A stretch of DNA of 64,000 bases from Proteobacteria bacterium DTSAM18 (GTDB lineage Bacteria; Myxococcota_A; UBA796; GCA-2862545). A program made the position numbers and the translations under genes. The notes beneath the pieces were generated by a model that was not told the DNA's origin, made no database searches, and saw only the letters and a list, made by a program, of their open reading frames with translations. The stretch spans positions 1-64,000 of the forward strand of contig JARACJ010000010.1 in the NCBI GenBank assembly GCA_028767165.1, written 5' to 3'. Numbering within the stretch: the stretch's first letter is position 1; every line of letters starts with the position of its first letter. Below, one piece after another: positions 31,294-41,888 of this stretch.

Positions 31294-31785
31294 ATGGGTA
31301 TCCGTGAGACCGTGACCCAGGTCCTGTCCGCCCCCTCACAGGTGGTGCTCCAGAGCATCATCGGCGAGCTGGTCGAAGAGGCCCTGTCCACCCACCCCTT
31401 CGTCAGCAACCGTGAGCTCGACGCCCTGCGGTCCGAGATCACGAGCCTCCGCCACGAGGTCCAGACCCGCCTCGCCGATCTGGCGGCCCTCGAGCAGGCA
31501 GCCGCGGCCCACAACCTGGTCAACGACGAGGACGCCCTCGACGCGGTGCCCGACCTCGAGGGCCAGCTCGAGCGCATGCATGATCACCGCGATGCCCTCG
31601 AGCGCCGCCTGGAGCGCACCGCGGGTGCCCTGCGGGCCACCTCCAGCCAGGTCGAGGCCCTGTCCGCCCGTATCGGCGGCCTGAGCGCCCGCGCCGACCA
31701 GGCCATGCAGGTCGCCACCACCGCCCAGTCCACCGCCGAGTCCGCCGCCGATGGCGTCAGCGCCCTCGAAGACCAGTCCAACTGA
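31294..31785 (+). CDS. Coiled-coil protein, first of a paralogous pair
   Basis: The 163-residue protein has no cysteine and no membrane segment. Its first 21 residues (GIRETVTQVLSAPSQVVLQS) closely parallel the N-terminus of the next gene product. Residues ~45-155 are rich in Leu, Ala, Glu and Arg with heptad spacing and should form a long coiled coil. ATG 31294 is chosen over ATG 31282 because GGAGG (31285-31289) lies just before it. I do not recognise the family. The N-terminal motif could be an amphipathic or phasin-like helix. Confidence 0.75.
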   Translation: MGIRETVTQVLSAPSQVVLQSIIGELVEEALSTHPFVSNRELDALRSEITSLRHEVQTRLADLAALEQAAAAHNLVNDEDALDAVPDLEGQLERMHDHRDALERRLERTAGALRATSSQVEALSARIGGLSARADQAMQVATTAQSTAESAADGVSALEDQSN

Positions 31786-31796
31786 AGGAGCGACCC

Positions 31797-32513
31797 ATGA
31801 GCATCCGACAGACCGTCTCTTCCCTGCTGACCGCCCCTCTCGCCGCCCTCGTCGAGACCCAGGTGCAGCAGATCAGCGAGCAGATGCTGGCCGCCCAGGA
31901 TGTGGCCACCCGCGAGTCCCTGGGCGAGCTCAAGTCCGAGCTGTCCCACGTGCGCACCGCCCTGTCCGAGATGGACACCCGCCTCGCCACCCTGCGCGAC
32001 GAGCTCGGCAAGATGGATGGCGGTGAGTCCGGCGTCGCCGAGACCCTCTCCGAGCTGGCCGCCACCGACCGCAAGCTGAACACCCGCGCCGGCGATCTCG
32101 CCTCGAGCATCCAGCTGCTGAACGACGAGCTGATGTCGGTGCAGGAGTCCCTCACCGGCGTCGAGAAGAAGATCTCCAAGGCCGAGTCCGCCGGTGGCCA
32201 GGCCGCCGACGTCGCCGCCGTGGCCGAGGCCAAGGTGGTCGCCAAGGCCCCCGCCCCCACCGGCGACAAGGGCTGCAAGGTCGAGGGCTGCACCAGCAAG
32301 CACCGCGCCCGCGGCTTCTGCGGCAAGCACTACCAGATGTGGCAGCGCAGCACCCTGCCCGGTTTCGTCAACAAGGACGGCTCCGTCTTCCTCGAGGAGG
32401 AGGGCCCCCGCTGGCAGCTCGACCCCAAGGCCTCCGGCCAGCCCGTCACCGTCGACGGCGGCCGCCTGTACCTCGCCGGCAAGCTCGTCGATGCGGTGCT
32501 GATCGACGCCTGA
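31797..32513 (+). CDS. Coiled-coil protein with Cys3His motif, second of a paralogous pair
   Basis: The 238-residue product starts SIRQTVSSLLTAPLAALVET, paralogous to the preceding protein, and continues in a coiled coil to about residue 135. A linker rich in Ala, Pro and Lys follows. Cys160-x4-Cys165-x9-Cys175-x2-His178 (RGFCGKHYQMW) is a compact probable zinc site of a kind seen in phage and bacterial DNA-associated proteins. The last 50 residues are a small beta-rich segment. AAGGAG precedes the ATG 11 bases after the upstream stop. Function is unknown; the architecture suggests a filament-forming protein with a zinc head. Confidence 0.75.
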   Translation: MSIRQTVSSLLTAPLAALVETQVQQISEQMLAAQDVATRESLGELKSELSHVRTALSEMDTRLATLRDELGKMDGGESGVAETLSELAATDRKLNTRAGDLASSIQLLNDELMSVQESLTGVEKKISKAESAGGQAADVAAVAEAKVVAKAPAPTGDKGCKVEGCTSKHRARGFCGKHYQMWQRSTLPGFVNKDGSVFLEEEGPRWQLDPKASGQPVTVDGGRLYLAGKLVDAVLIDA

Positions 32514-32534
32514 CAAGCCCTGCTGCAAGCAGAC

Positions 32535-32572
32535 GGCCCGGCCACGGAAGTGGTCGGGCCTTCGTCGTTCTT
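32535..32572 (+). terminator. Terminator after the coiled-coil pair
   Basis: GGCCCGGCCAC (32535-32545) pairs with GTGGTCGGGCC (32550-32560) over 11 bases with one G-T wobble and a GGAA tetraloop. The tail is TTCGTCGTTCTT. The stem is strong, and the moderately T-rich tail matches the one on the opposing ALDH terminator. Confidence 0.85.
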
Positions 32573-32970
32573 GGGGAAGGTCGGGTTCACCACGGAGGCA
32601 CGGAGATCACACGGAGGTCCACGGAGGACTGGCCAGGTGGGGTCGGACCCCCAGCTTTCGCATGTTCTCGATGGGAAGGACCGAGCCCGACGGCGACGGG
32701 ATCCATGTGATCCAGAGTCCTGGAGGTCGTGAGGAGGCCCAGATTCCCATGCCGAGCAGGAGGGTCCGCCGCTCCTCGAGCATGGAGTGGAGCCAGGGTG
32801 TCCTCTGATTCTCCAGTCCTCGGGAGCTCTGGATCAAATGCTCCCTCCCCTCCCCGCCATCCGTCGTCAGCCGCAGTCAGCCACTGCCCGAGCCACCCGG
32901 CCTCCGTGCCACTCCGTGTGATCTCCGTGCCTCCGTGGTGGAGATCAACCCTTCCCAAGAACGACGAAGG
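32559..32970. repeat. Long inverted repeat between two convergent terminators
   Basis: The left arm (32559-32627) and the reverse complement of the right arm (32901-32970) agree over about 70 bases, including a perfect 29-base core at 32588-32616 and 32912-32940. The core is made of CACGGAGG-type units. The outermost 17 bases of each arm are the terminator tails of the flanking genes. The central ~270 bases contain no gene that I can support. It may be a non-autonomous palindromic element or a product of inverted duplication. Confidence 0.8.
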
Positions 32971-32996
32971 GGGCGCAGCCTCTCGGCTACGCCCCC
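32957..32996 (-). terminator. Terminator of the aldehyde dehydrogenase gene
   Basis: GGGGGCGCAGCC (32969-32980) pairs with GGCTACGCCCCC (32985-32996) around TCTC, with a single position that becomes a G-U pair in the minus-strand RNA. It lies 20 bases after the ALDH stop and is followed on that strand by TTCGTCGTTCTT. Confidence 0.85.
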
Positions 32997-33016
32997 TCAG
33001 CTACCCCTTGTTCGTC

Positions 33017-34528
33017 TCAGATGACGAACTTGACGCCCTGGGCCAGCGGCAGATCCTCGCCCCAGTTCAGGGTGCAGGTCTGGCGGCGCATGTAGGCCTT
33101 CCAGGAGTCGGAGCCGGACTCACGGCCACCTCCGGTGTCCTTCTCGCCGCCGAAGGCGCCGCCGATCTCGGCGCCGGAGGTGCCGATGTTGACGTTGGCG
33201 ATGCCGCAGTCGGAGCCCTTGTGGGACAGGAACTGCTCGGAGGCACGGAAGGAGTCCGTGAAGATGGCGGAGGACAGGCCCTGATCGACGCTGTTCTGGA
33301 TGGCGATGGCCTCGGACAGGTCGCGGTAGGTGGACACGTACAGGATCGGCGCGAAGGTCTCCTCGCGGACGATCTCGGCATCCATCGGGGCCTTCATGAG
33401 GGTGGGCCGCACGAAGTAGCCGGGGCCGTCGACGCGGGAGCCGCCGACGAGGAGCTCGGCGCCCTGCTCCTGGGCTGCCTTGATGGCGCTCTCGTACATG
33501 CGGACGGCATCTTCGTCGATCAGCGGGCCGACGAGGCTGCCCTCGACCAGGGGATCGCCGATCGGCACGGACTCGTAGGCCCGGGTGAGGCGCTGCAGGA
33601 ACTGATCCGCGATGTCCTCGTGGAGCATCAGGCGGCGGGTGGAGGTGCAGCGCTGACCGGCGGTGCCCATGGCGCCGAAGGCGACGCCACGCAGGGCGAG
33701 CTCGAGATCGGCATCCTTGTGGACGATGACGCAGTTGTTGCCGCCGAGCTCGAGCAGGGAGCGACCGAGGCGCTTGGCCACGGTGGCGCCCACGTGGCGC
33801 CCCATGCGGGTGGAGCCGGTGGCGGAGATGAGGGGCACGCGGCGATCGTTGATGAGCGCCTCGCCCACATCGGCGTCGTCGCCGATGATGAGGGAGAACA
33901 CACCACCCCAGCCGTGCTTCTGCAGGACCTTCTCGCAGATCATGTGGGTGGCGATGGCGGTGAGGGGTGCCTTGAGGGAGGGCTTCCACAGCACGACGTC
34001 GCCGCAGACGCCTGCGAGCATGGCGTTCCAGGCCCACACGGCGTTGGGGAAGTTGAAGGCGGTGATGCAGCCCACGATGCCGAGGGGATGCCACTGCTCG
34101 TACATGCGGTGGGCGGCGCGCTCGGAGTGGATGGTGAGACCGTACAGCTGGCGGGACAGACCCACGGCGAAGTCGGCGACGTCGATGGACTCCTGGACCT
34201 CACCGAGGCCCTCGGACTTCAGCTTGCCGACCTCCATGGTGACCAGGGCGCCGAGATCGGCCTTGTGCTCGCGAAGGGCCTCACCCATCTCGCGGATGAT
34301 CTCGCCGCGCTTGGGAGCGGGGAGCATGCGCCAACGGCGGAACAGATCCTGGGACCGCTGGATGATGTCCTCGTAGTCGTCGACCGAGGCGAGCCGCACG
34401 CTGGCGAGCACTTCGCCGGTGGTGGGGTTGACGCTCTCGACCACTCGGCCGGTGGTGTCGTACCAACCATCAAAGGCGGCGCCGGAGTTGACCTCCTGCA
34501 GGCCGAGTCGCTTGAGTACTTCGTTCAT
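33017..34528 (-). CDS. Aldehyde dehydrogenase, ALDH7/antiquitin type
   Basis: This is an NAD(P)-dependent oxidation enzyme of 503 aa. The catalytic Cys is in GTAGQRCTSTRR, the general-base Glu in LELGGNN, and cofactor-binding segments are FNFPNAVWAWN and WKPS. The motif GKLKSEGLGEVQE is typical of ALDH7 enzymes, which oxidise alpha-aminoadipate semialdehyde in lysine degradation. No other lysine-pathway gene is nearby, so the substrate is provisional. ATG 34528 is chosen because GGAGGA lies five bases upstream; in-frame ATGs at 34561 and 34618 lack this. Confidence 0.92.
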   Translation of the reverse strand: MNEVLKRLGLQEVNSGAAFDGWYDTTGRVVESVNPTTGEVLASVRLASVDDYEDIIQRSQDLFRRWRMLPAPKRGEIIREMGEALREHKADLGALVTMEVGKLKSEGLGEVQESIDVADFAVGLSRQLYGLTIHSERAAHRMYEQWHPLGIVGCITAFNFPNAVWAWNAMLAGVCGDVVLWKPSLKAPLTAIATHMICEKVLQKHGWGGVFSLIIGDDADVGEALINDRRVPLISATGSTRMGRHVGATVAKRLGRSLLELGGNNCVIVHKDADLELALRGVAFGAMGTAGQRCTSTRRLMLHEDIADQFLQRLTRAYESVPIGDPLVEGSLVGPLIDEDAVRMYESAIKAAQEQGAELLVGGSRVDGPGYFVRPTLMKAPMDAEIVREETFAPILYVSTYRDLSEAIAIQNSVDQGLSSAIFTDSFRASEQFLSHKGSDCGIANVNIGTSGAEIGGAFGGEKDTGGGRESGSDSWKAYMRRQTCTLNWGEDLPLAQGVKFVI

Positions 34529-34637
34529 CTGGTCCTCCACGTTGGACGGGGTGCGTATCATCTTCGGCCGTCCCGTGCCTCCCGACCGTCCACGACCGGA
34601 CAATCCGGGACCTTGCACGCCACCGCCCGGCCCGTGA

Positions 34638-36806
<2,169 letters not shown>

Positions 36807-36842
36807 GCGTCACCGCACCCGAGGAGATCCACCTGCGCGTGC

Positions 36843-36871
36843 TTGACAGGCCCGACCAGACAGAGCATTAG
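36843..36871 (+). promoter_or_regulatory. Candidate promoter for rpmE2-prfA-prmC
   Basis: TTGACA (36843-36848) matches the consensus -35 exactly. A 17-base spacer leads to CATTAG (36866-36871), a weak -10. It lies about 100 bases before the ribosomal protein gene. Confidence 0.5.
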
Positions 36872-36972
36872 GCCACGACTTGTCTCGTGCGATGCACAGC
36901 GAGTGGCGCCGTTCAGGTTGTCGGCGCCTGCTGTCCATCCCACCTGCACCTTGTGAATACCTTGGAGCCACC

Positions 36973-37242
36973 ATGAAGGCCGACATCCACCCCAACTACC
37001 AGTTCGTCGTCGTCCGCGACATCTCCGCAGACTTCGAGTTCCTGACCCAGACCTCCGCCGACCCCAAGCTGTTCAAGGGCACCACCACCATCGATGGCGT
37101 GGAGTACCCCGTGATGCAGGTCGACATCTCTTCCGCCAGCCACCCGTTCTACACCGGCCAGCAGAAGATCATGGACACCGAGGGTCGTGTCGAGGCGTAC
37201 TACCGCAAGTACGGCTTCAAGACCCCCGCAGACAACGGCTGA
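36973..37242 (+). CDS. rpmE2: Ribosomal protein L31, type B (no zinc ligands)
   Basis: The 89-residue 50S protein begins MKADIHPNYQFVVVRD, contains SHPFYTGQQK and ends RVEAYYRKYGF, all L31 hallmarks. It has no cysteine at all, so it is the C-minus (type B) form that does not bind zinc. ATG 36973 follows TTGGAG; the frame is open for 31 codons upstream but that extension is not L31-like. It sits immediately upstream of prfA, a common arrangement, with a terminator between that may be partial. Confidence 0.95.
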   Translation: MKADIHPNYQFVVVRDISADFEFLTQTSADPKLFKGTTTIDGVEYPVMQVDISSASHPFYTGQQKIMDTEGRVEAYYRKYGFKTPADNG

Positions 37243-37266
37243 TCACCTCGATCCCGTTGACTCCCC

Positions 37267-37288
37267 AAGGCCACTTCGGTGGCCTTTT
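37267..37288 (+). terminator. Hairpin terminator between rpmE2 and prfA
   Basis: AAGGCCAC (37267-37274) pairs perfectly with GTGGCCTT (37279-37286) around the stable TTCG tetraloop, and the T-run follows. It would end most rpmE2 transcripts and let some continue into prfA, lowering release factor output. Confidence 0.85.
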
Positions 37289-37314
37289 GTCGTTGTCCCA
37301 CCCGTGAGAGGCGC

Positions 37315-38406
37315 ATGTTCGACAAGCTCGAAGCCCTGGAACACCGCCTCGAGGTCCTCAACCGCAAGTTGATGGATCCCGATGTCGTGTCCAACAGCAA
37401 GCTCCTGATGGAGACGAGCAAGGAGCACGCCCACGTCTCCGAGATCGTCGAAGCCTGGCAGGCACACAAGGAGCTGCAGCAGCAGCTCGCCGACGCCAAG
37501 GAGATGCTCGCCGACGACGACCCGGACATCCGGCAGATGGCCAAGGAGGAGATCGGTCCTCTCGAGAAGGCCATCGCCGAGTCCACCGAACGCATCCGCG
37601 TGCTCCTGCTGCCCAAGGATCCCTACGAGGGCCGCCCCCTGCTCCTCGAGATCCGCGCGGGCACCGGCGGCGACGAGGCCGCCCTGTTCGCCGCAGACCT
37701 GCACCGCATGTACGAGCGGTTCGGCGAGCGCAACGGGCTGCGCTTCCAGACCATCTCCGCCAGCCCCATCACGGTCGGCTCCTCCGGCAAGACCGTCCAG
37801 GGCTTCAAGGAGATCATCTCCTCGGTCACCGGCGAGTCCGCCTACGCGATGCTCCGGTTCGAGGCCGGCGTGCACCGGGTCCAGCGCATCCCCGCCACGG
37901 AGTCCCAGGGCCGCATCCACACCTCGGCGGCCACCGTGGCCGTCCTGCCCGAGCCGGACGAGGTCGAGATCAAGCTCGACGCCAAGGATCTGCGCATCGA
38001 CACCATGCGGGCCGGCGGCCCCGGCGGCCAGTCCGTCAACACCACCGACTCCGCGGTGCGCATCGTCCACCTTCCCACGGGCATCACCGTGCAGTGCCAG
38101 GACGAGAAGTCCCAGCTCAAGAACAAGCAGAAGGCCATGCGCGTCCTGAAGGCGCGCGTGCTGCAGATGGAGCAGGACAAGGCCCACGCCGAGAACCGCG
38201 ACTCCCGGCGGGCCATGGTGGGCAGCGGCGACCGCTCCGAGCGCATCCGCACCTACAACTTCCCCCAGAACCGCCTCACGGATCACCGCATCGGGCTCAC
38301 CCTGTACAAGCTCGACAACATCATCGACGGTGATCTCACCGAGGTGAACGACGCCCTCACGGCGGCCTGGCGTGCCAAGGCCCTCGAAGAAGAAGGCCTT
38401 GCGTGA
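37315..38406 (+). CDS. prfA: Peptide chain release factor 1
   Basis: Recognises UAA and UAG and triggers peptide release. The 363-residue protein has the GGQ catalytic motif in AGGPGGQSVN and the PAT stop-codon recognition tripeptide in RIPATESQGR, which distinguishes it from RF2. ATG 37315 follows GTGAGAGGC and gives the normal N-terminus FDKLEALEHR; an in-frame ATG at 37279 lies in the terminator. The gene is followed by prmC, which methylates its GGQ glutamine. Confidence 0.97.
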   Translation: MFDKLEALEHRLEVLNRKLMDPDVVSNSKLLMETSKEHAHVSEIVEAWQAHKELQQQLADAKEMLADDDPDIRQMAKEEIGPLEKAIAESTERIRVLLLPKDPYEGRPLLLEIRAGTGGDEAALFAADLHRMYERFGERNGLRFQTISASPITVGSSGKTVQGFKEIISSVTGESAYAMLRFEAGVHRVQRIPATESQGRIHTSAATVAVLPEPDEVEIKLDAKDLRIDTMRAGGPGGQSVNTTDSAVRIVHLPTGITVQCQDEKSQLKNKQKAMRVLKARVLQMEQDKAHAENRDSRRAMVGSGDRSERIRTYNFPQNRLTDHRIGLTLYKLDNIIDGDLTEVNDALTAAWRAKALEEEGLA

Positions 38407-39257
38407 AGACCCTCCTCGACGTGCTCCAGCGCACGGAGGCCTGGTTCCGCAGCCGTGAGCTGCCCAGCCCCCGCTTCGATGCCGAGGTCCTCATCGCCCA
38501 GGTCCTCGGGATGAAGCGCCTGCAGCTGTACATGGAGTACGATCGGCCCTTCAGCCCCGAGGAGCTCGAGGCGTTGCGGGTGCTCGTGCGCCGCCGTGGC
38601 AACCGCGAGCCCCTGCACCACATCACCGGTCAGCGTGGGTTCCACGCCATCGAGCTCGATCTCACCCCCGACGTCCTGGTGCCCCGCCCCGACACCGAGG
38701 TGCTGGTCGAGACCGCCCTGAGTTGGATGGAAGAGGATCCCGATCCCGTCTTCGTGGTCGACGTCGGCACCGGCTCGGGCGCCATCGCCCTGTCCATCGC
38801 CACCGCCCGTCCCGGGGCCCGGGTCTACGCGGTCGACATCAGCCCCAAGGCCCTGGCCGTCGCCAAGGCCAACGGCACCCGGCTGGGCCTCACCGACCGC
38901 GTCGCCTTCCTCCGCGGCCACCTGCTCGATCCCATCCCCGAGAGCCGGCAGATCGACTGGGTGGTGTCCAACCCGCCCTACATCCCCACCCGCGTGATCG
39001 ACACCCTCGAGCCCGAGGTCGCCCGCTTCGAGCCCCGCATCGCCCTCGACGGCGGCCGCGACGGACTGGGCGTGTACCGCGAGCTCATCCCCGCCGCCCG
39101 CGCGCGCGCCCGCAAGGGCCTGCTGCTCGAGATCGGGCACGATCAGGGCGAGGCCGTCAGCAGCCTCATGCGCGACCACGGCTTCGAGGGCGTGGAGGTC
39201 ATCGGCGACTATGGCGGCAACGACCGCGTCGTCGCCGGTCGTATTCCCGGGTATTGA
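38403..39257 (+). CDS. prmC: Release factor glutamine N5-methyltransferase
   Basis: The 284-residue SAM-dependent enzyme methylates the GGQ glutamine of RF1 and RF2. It has the helical N-terminal domain, motif I VVDVGTGSGAIALSIA and the substrate-binding NPPY (VVSNPPYIPTRVI). The start is GTG 38403, overlapping the prfA stop as GTGA, so enzyme and substrate are co-translated. The body is the expected length. Confidence 0.95.
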   Translation: MKTLLDVLQRTEAWFRSRELPSPRFDAEVLIAQVLGMKRLQLYMEYDRPFSPEELEALRVLVRRRGNREPLHHITGQRGFHAIELDLTPDVLVPRPDTEVLVETALSWMEEDPDPVFVVDVGTGSGAIALSIATARPGARVYAVDISPKALAVAKANGTRLGLTDRVAFLRGHLLDPIPESRQIDWVVSNPPYIPTRVIDTLEPEVARFEPRIALDGGRDGLGVYRELIPAARARARKGLLLEIGHDQGEAVSSLMRDHGFEGVEVIGDYGGNDRVVAGRIPGY

Positions 39258-39342
39258 GGCGGCCCCACCTCCCCTGTACAGTCTGCGTCGCCGAATCGCC
39301 GGGTCTGCCATGAAGCCGTCCGGAGGTTCGCGGGGAGATGCC

Positions 39343-40908
39343 ATGACACGGAGCATGTGGGGACTCGCGGTGTGGTTCGTCCTGCAGGCCTGCAGCCCGC
39401 CGGAGCCAGCCACCCGTACCTTCGTGGTGGGCGTCGATCGTCCCTGGGAGCGGTTCGATCCCATGGAGCACGGCTCCGCCACCGAGGCCTACGTGAACGA
39501 GCTGCTCACGCCGGCGCCCGTGCGCACCCGGTTCGACGGTCAGCCGACGTTCGAGAGCCGCTACATCATCGACTGGGAGTGGAGCGGCGACTGGACGACC
39601 CTCACGGCACGCCTCGACGACGGCCTCACCTGGGACGACGGCACGCCCCTGCTCGCGGAGCACTTCGCCCACACCTACAAGCGGGGGCTCGCCCGGGGCA
39701 GCACGGCGCTCATGGCCTCGTACCTCGACGATCTCGAGCACGTGGAGGCCCTCGACGCCACCCACATCCGCTGGACCTTCTCCGTTCCCCAGGATCCCGA
39801 CACCATCTGGAGCGTGCTGCACCACGGCGCCACCCACCCCGGTCCCGCCGCGGAAGACGGGCTCCCCCCCGCCTACGGTCCCTGGTCGATGGTCTCCCAG
39901 GAGCCCGGTCGACACATCCTGCTCGAGCAGAGAGCCCCCACCCACCTCCAGGCCATCGAGCGCCTCGCCTTCCGCTTCCTCCCCGACGAGGACACACGGG
40001 TCCGCCACCTGCTGGCCGGGCAGATCCAGGCCGCCGAGGTCACCTCCTTCCACCACCTGCGGGCGCTCACGGAGCCCGGCTCGGAGCTCACGCCGTATCC
40101 GAGGGGCTGGAAGCGAAGCCAGTTCGTGGCATGGAACCTCGAGGATCCGAAGTTCTCGGACGTCCGCGTGCGCCGGGCCCTGACGATGGCCCTGGACATC
40201 CCCGGCATGATCGAGGACCTCGACGCCCAGCTGCCCGATGCCTTCCCCCTCGCCACCCAGATGCGCTCGACGGTGTCGCCCTCCCACAAGCAGGCGTCCC
40301 TGGTCGACCACCCCTTGCTGCCCCACGATCCGGAGGCCGCCCGCGCCCTCCTCGCGGAGGCGGGCTGGGGTGACGCGAACGGCGACGGCTGGCTCGACCG
40401 GGAGGGCGTTCCCTTCCGCTTCGTGCTGATGACCACGTCCGACAGCCCCCTTCGGCTGTCCCTCGCCCAGATCGCGCAGGCATCGTGGGCCCGGATCGGC
40501 GTCCAGGTGGACGTCCGCCCCCTCGAGCCCACCAGCATGTACGGCCTGGTCGAACGCGGCGCCTTCGAGGCCGCGCTCGCCAGCCTGAACGCCACCCCCG
40601 ACGCCGACCTGCGCAGGGTGTGGGGCGTCACACCCGCCGGCGCGCTCGCCCGCAGGAACTACAGCCGCTACCGCGACCCCGAGGTGCAGGCCCTCCTCGA
40701 CCAGCAGGCCCAGGCGAACGACCTCGCCACCAGCCACGCCCTGTCCCGTCAGGCCCAGGCGCGGATCTACGACGACCAGCCCTTCACGTTCCTGCTGTGG
40801 ACCCAGACCACCCACGTCATCCACCGGGACATCACCCACGTGTCCTCCGGGTTCCTGGCCCCCTACGACCAGGTGGAGTCCTGGACCTGGCGGGAGCCCA
40901 CCCCCTGA
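39343..40908 (+). CDS. Oligopeptide-type ABC transporter substrate-binding lipoprotein
   Basis: This 521-residue family 5 solute-binding protein starts with a lipoprotein signal (MWGLAVWFVLQACSPPEP), with the lipidated Cys in LQAC. Typical DppA/OppA features include LDDGLTWDDGTPLLAEHF, DVRVRRALTMALD and NGDGWLDREG. It would capture peptides or other small substrates outside the cytoplasmic membrane. ATG 39343 is preceded by GGGGAG; ATG 39355 is a less likely alternative. Two permease genes follow with overlaps. Confidence 0.92.
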   Translation: MTRSMWGLAVWFVLQACSPPEPATRTFVVGVDRPWERFDPMEHGSATEAYVNELLTPAPVRTRFDGQPTFESRYIIDWEWSGDWTTLTARLDDGLTWDDGTPLLAEHFAHTYKRGLARGSTALMASYLDDLEHVEALDATHIRWTFSVPQDPDTIWSVLHHGATHPGPAAEDGLPPAYGPWSMVSQEPGRHILLEQRAPTHLQAIERLAFRFLPDEDTRVRHLLAGQIQAAEVTSFHHLRALTEPGSELTPYPRGWKRSQFVAWNLEDPKFSDVRVRRALTMALDIPGMIEDLDAQLPDAFPLATQMRSTVSPSHKQASLVDHPLLPHDPEAARALLAEAGWGDANGDGWLDREGVPFRFVLMTTSDSPLRLSLAQIAQASWARIGVQVDVRPLEPTSMYGLVERGAFEAALASLNATPDADLRRVWGVTPAGALARRNYSRYRDPEVQALLDQQAQANDLATSHALSRQAQARIYDDQPFTFLLWTQTTHVIHRDITHVSSGFLAPYDQVESWTWREPTP

Positions 40909-41888
40909 GCCGGTGGCGCGCCATCGGCCACGAGCTGCTCCACGGCCTCACCCTGTTGATCGCGCTGGTGCTGCTGTGCGAGGGCCTGCTGCACCTGCTG
41001 CCCGGCGACGCCACCACGATGCCCCTGCTGGCGGCCCAGGAGTCCATCAGCCCCGCCGGCGCGGCGCGCCTGCGCAGTGCCTGGGGCCAGGATCTGTCCC
41101 TGCCCCAGCGCCTGGCGGAGCGCTTCTCGGACCTGCTGTCGGGACACCTCGGCACGTCCGTCATCGACGGACGCCCCGTGGCCGACGCCCTCGCCCGCGC
41201 CCTGGCCACCAGCGCACCCCTCATGCTGCTCTCGCTGCTCCTCGGCCTGCCCGGTGGGTTCGCACTGGGCATGTGGACGGCCGGCGGTGGGTCCCGGGCA
41301 CGCAGGATGGCCCACGCCGCCACCGCCCTGTGGCTCGCGACACCGGTCTTCGCGCTCGTGGTGGTCCACCTCCGCGTGGCGGAACACCTCGGGCTCCCCC
41401 TGGCCGGAACGGGCTCCCTGGGCTGGTCCCCCGACGCGCCGACCTGGCAGGTCTGGCTCGATCACCTGCACCACATGCTCCTGCCGCTGTGGGTGCTGTC
41501 CTCGCTGCACGGCGCCCTCACCGCCCGCTACACCCACGGGCTGGCACGCCAGGCACGCCACGCGCCCCCGGTCCGCCTGGCGAGCGCCCGGGGCCTGCCG
41601 TCGGCCCTCGTCCGCCGTCGGTACGTCGCGCCCCTCGTCCTCACGCGCCTGGCCCCCCTCCTCAGCGCGCGGATGGCCACGGTGGTCGCCTCCAACCTGG
41701 TGGTCGAGATCCTCTTCGTCTGGCCCGGCGTGGGCCACCTCATCTGGACCGCCATGAAGCGCCGGGATGCGCCCCTGGTCACCGGCGGCCTCATCCTCGT
41801 GGGGACCACGGTGTACGTCGCGAACAGGCTGGCGGACGCCACGTCGACGTCCCTCGACCCGATGCGCCGTGGAAGGCAGGCCGCATGA
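40905..41888 (+). CDS. DppB-type ABC permease, apparent CTG start
   Basis: The membrane subunit, about 327 aa, has around six helices and the permease signature region (VASNLVVEILFVWPGVGHLI). No ATG, GTG or TTG is available before the first transmembrane helix. The only sensible start is CTG 40905, overlapping the preceding stop as CTGA, with GGGAG eight bases upstream. The protein would open LSRWRAIGHELLHGLTLL. The reading frame continues far upstream but overlaps the binding-protein gene and is not protein-like there. It pairs with the next permease. Confidence 0.85.
   Translation: MSRWRAIGHELLHGLTLLIALVLLCEGLLHLLPGDATTMPLLAAQESISPAGAARLRSAWGQDLSLPQRLAERFSDLLSGHLGTSVIDGRPVADALARALATSAPLMLLSLLLGLPGGFALGMWTAGGGSRARRMAHAATALWLATPVFALVVVHLRVAEHLGLPLAGTGSLGWSPDAPTWQVWLDHLHHMLLPLWVLSSLHGALTARYTHGLARQARHAPPVRLASARGLPSALVRRRYVAPLVLTRLAPLLSARMATVVASNLVVEILFVWPGVGHLIWTAMKRRDAPLVTGGLILVGTTVYVANRLADATSTSLDPMRRGRQAA

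Noticed and set aside
32628-32900. Possible small genes inside the inverted repeat element
   Set aside because: The frames differ between strands, lack ribosome-binding sites and have no recognisable protein features.
40485-40904. Upstream extension of the DppB-type permease frame
   Set aside because: The extension overlaps the substrate-binding protein gene in another frame and is Arg/Pro-rich, unlike a permease.
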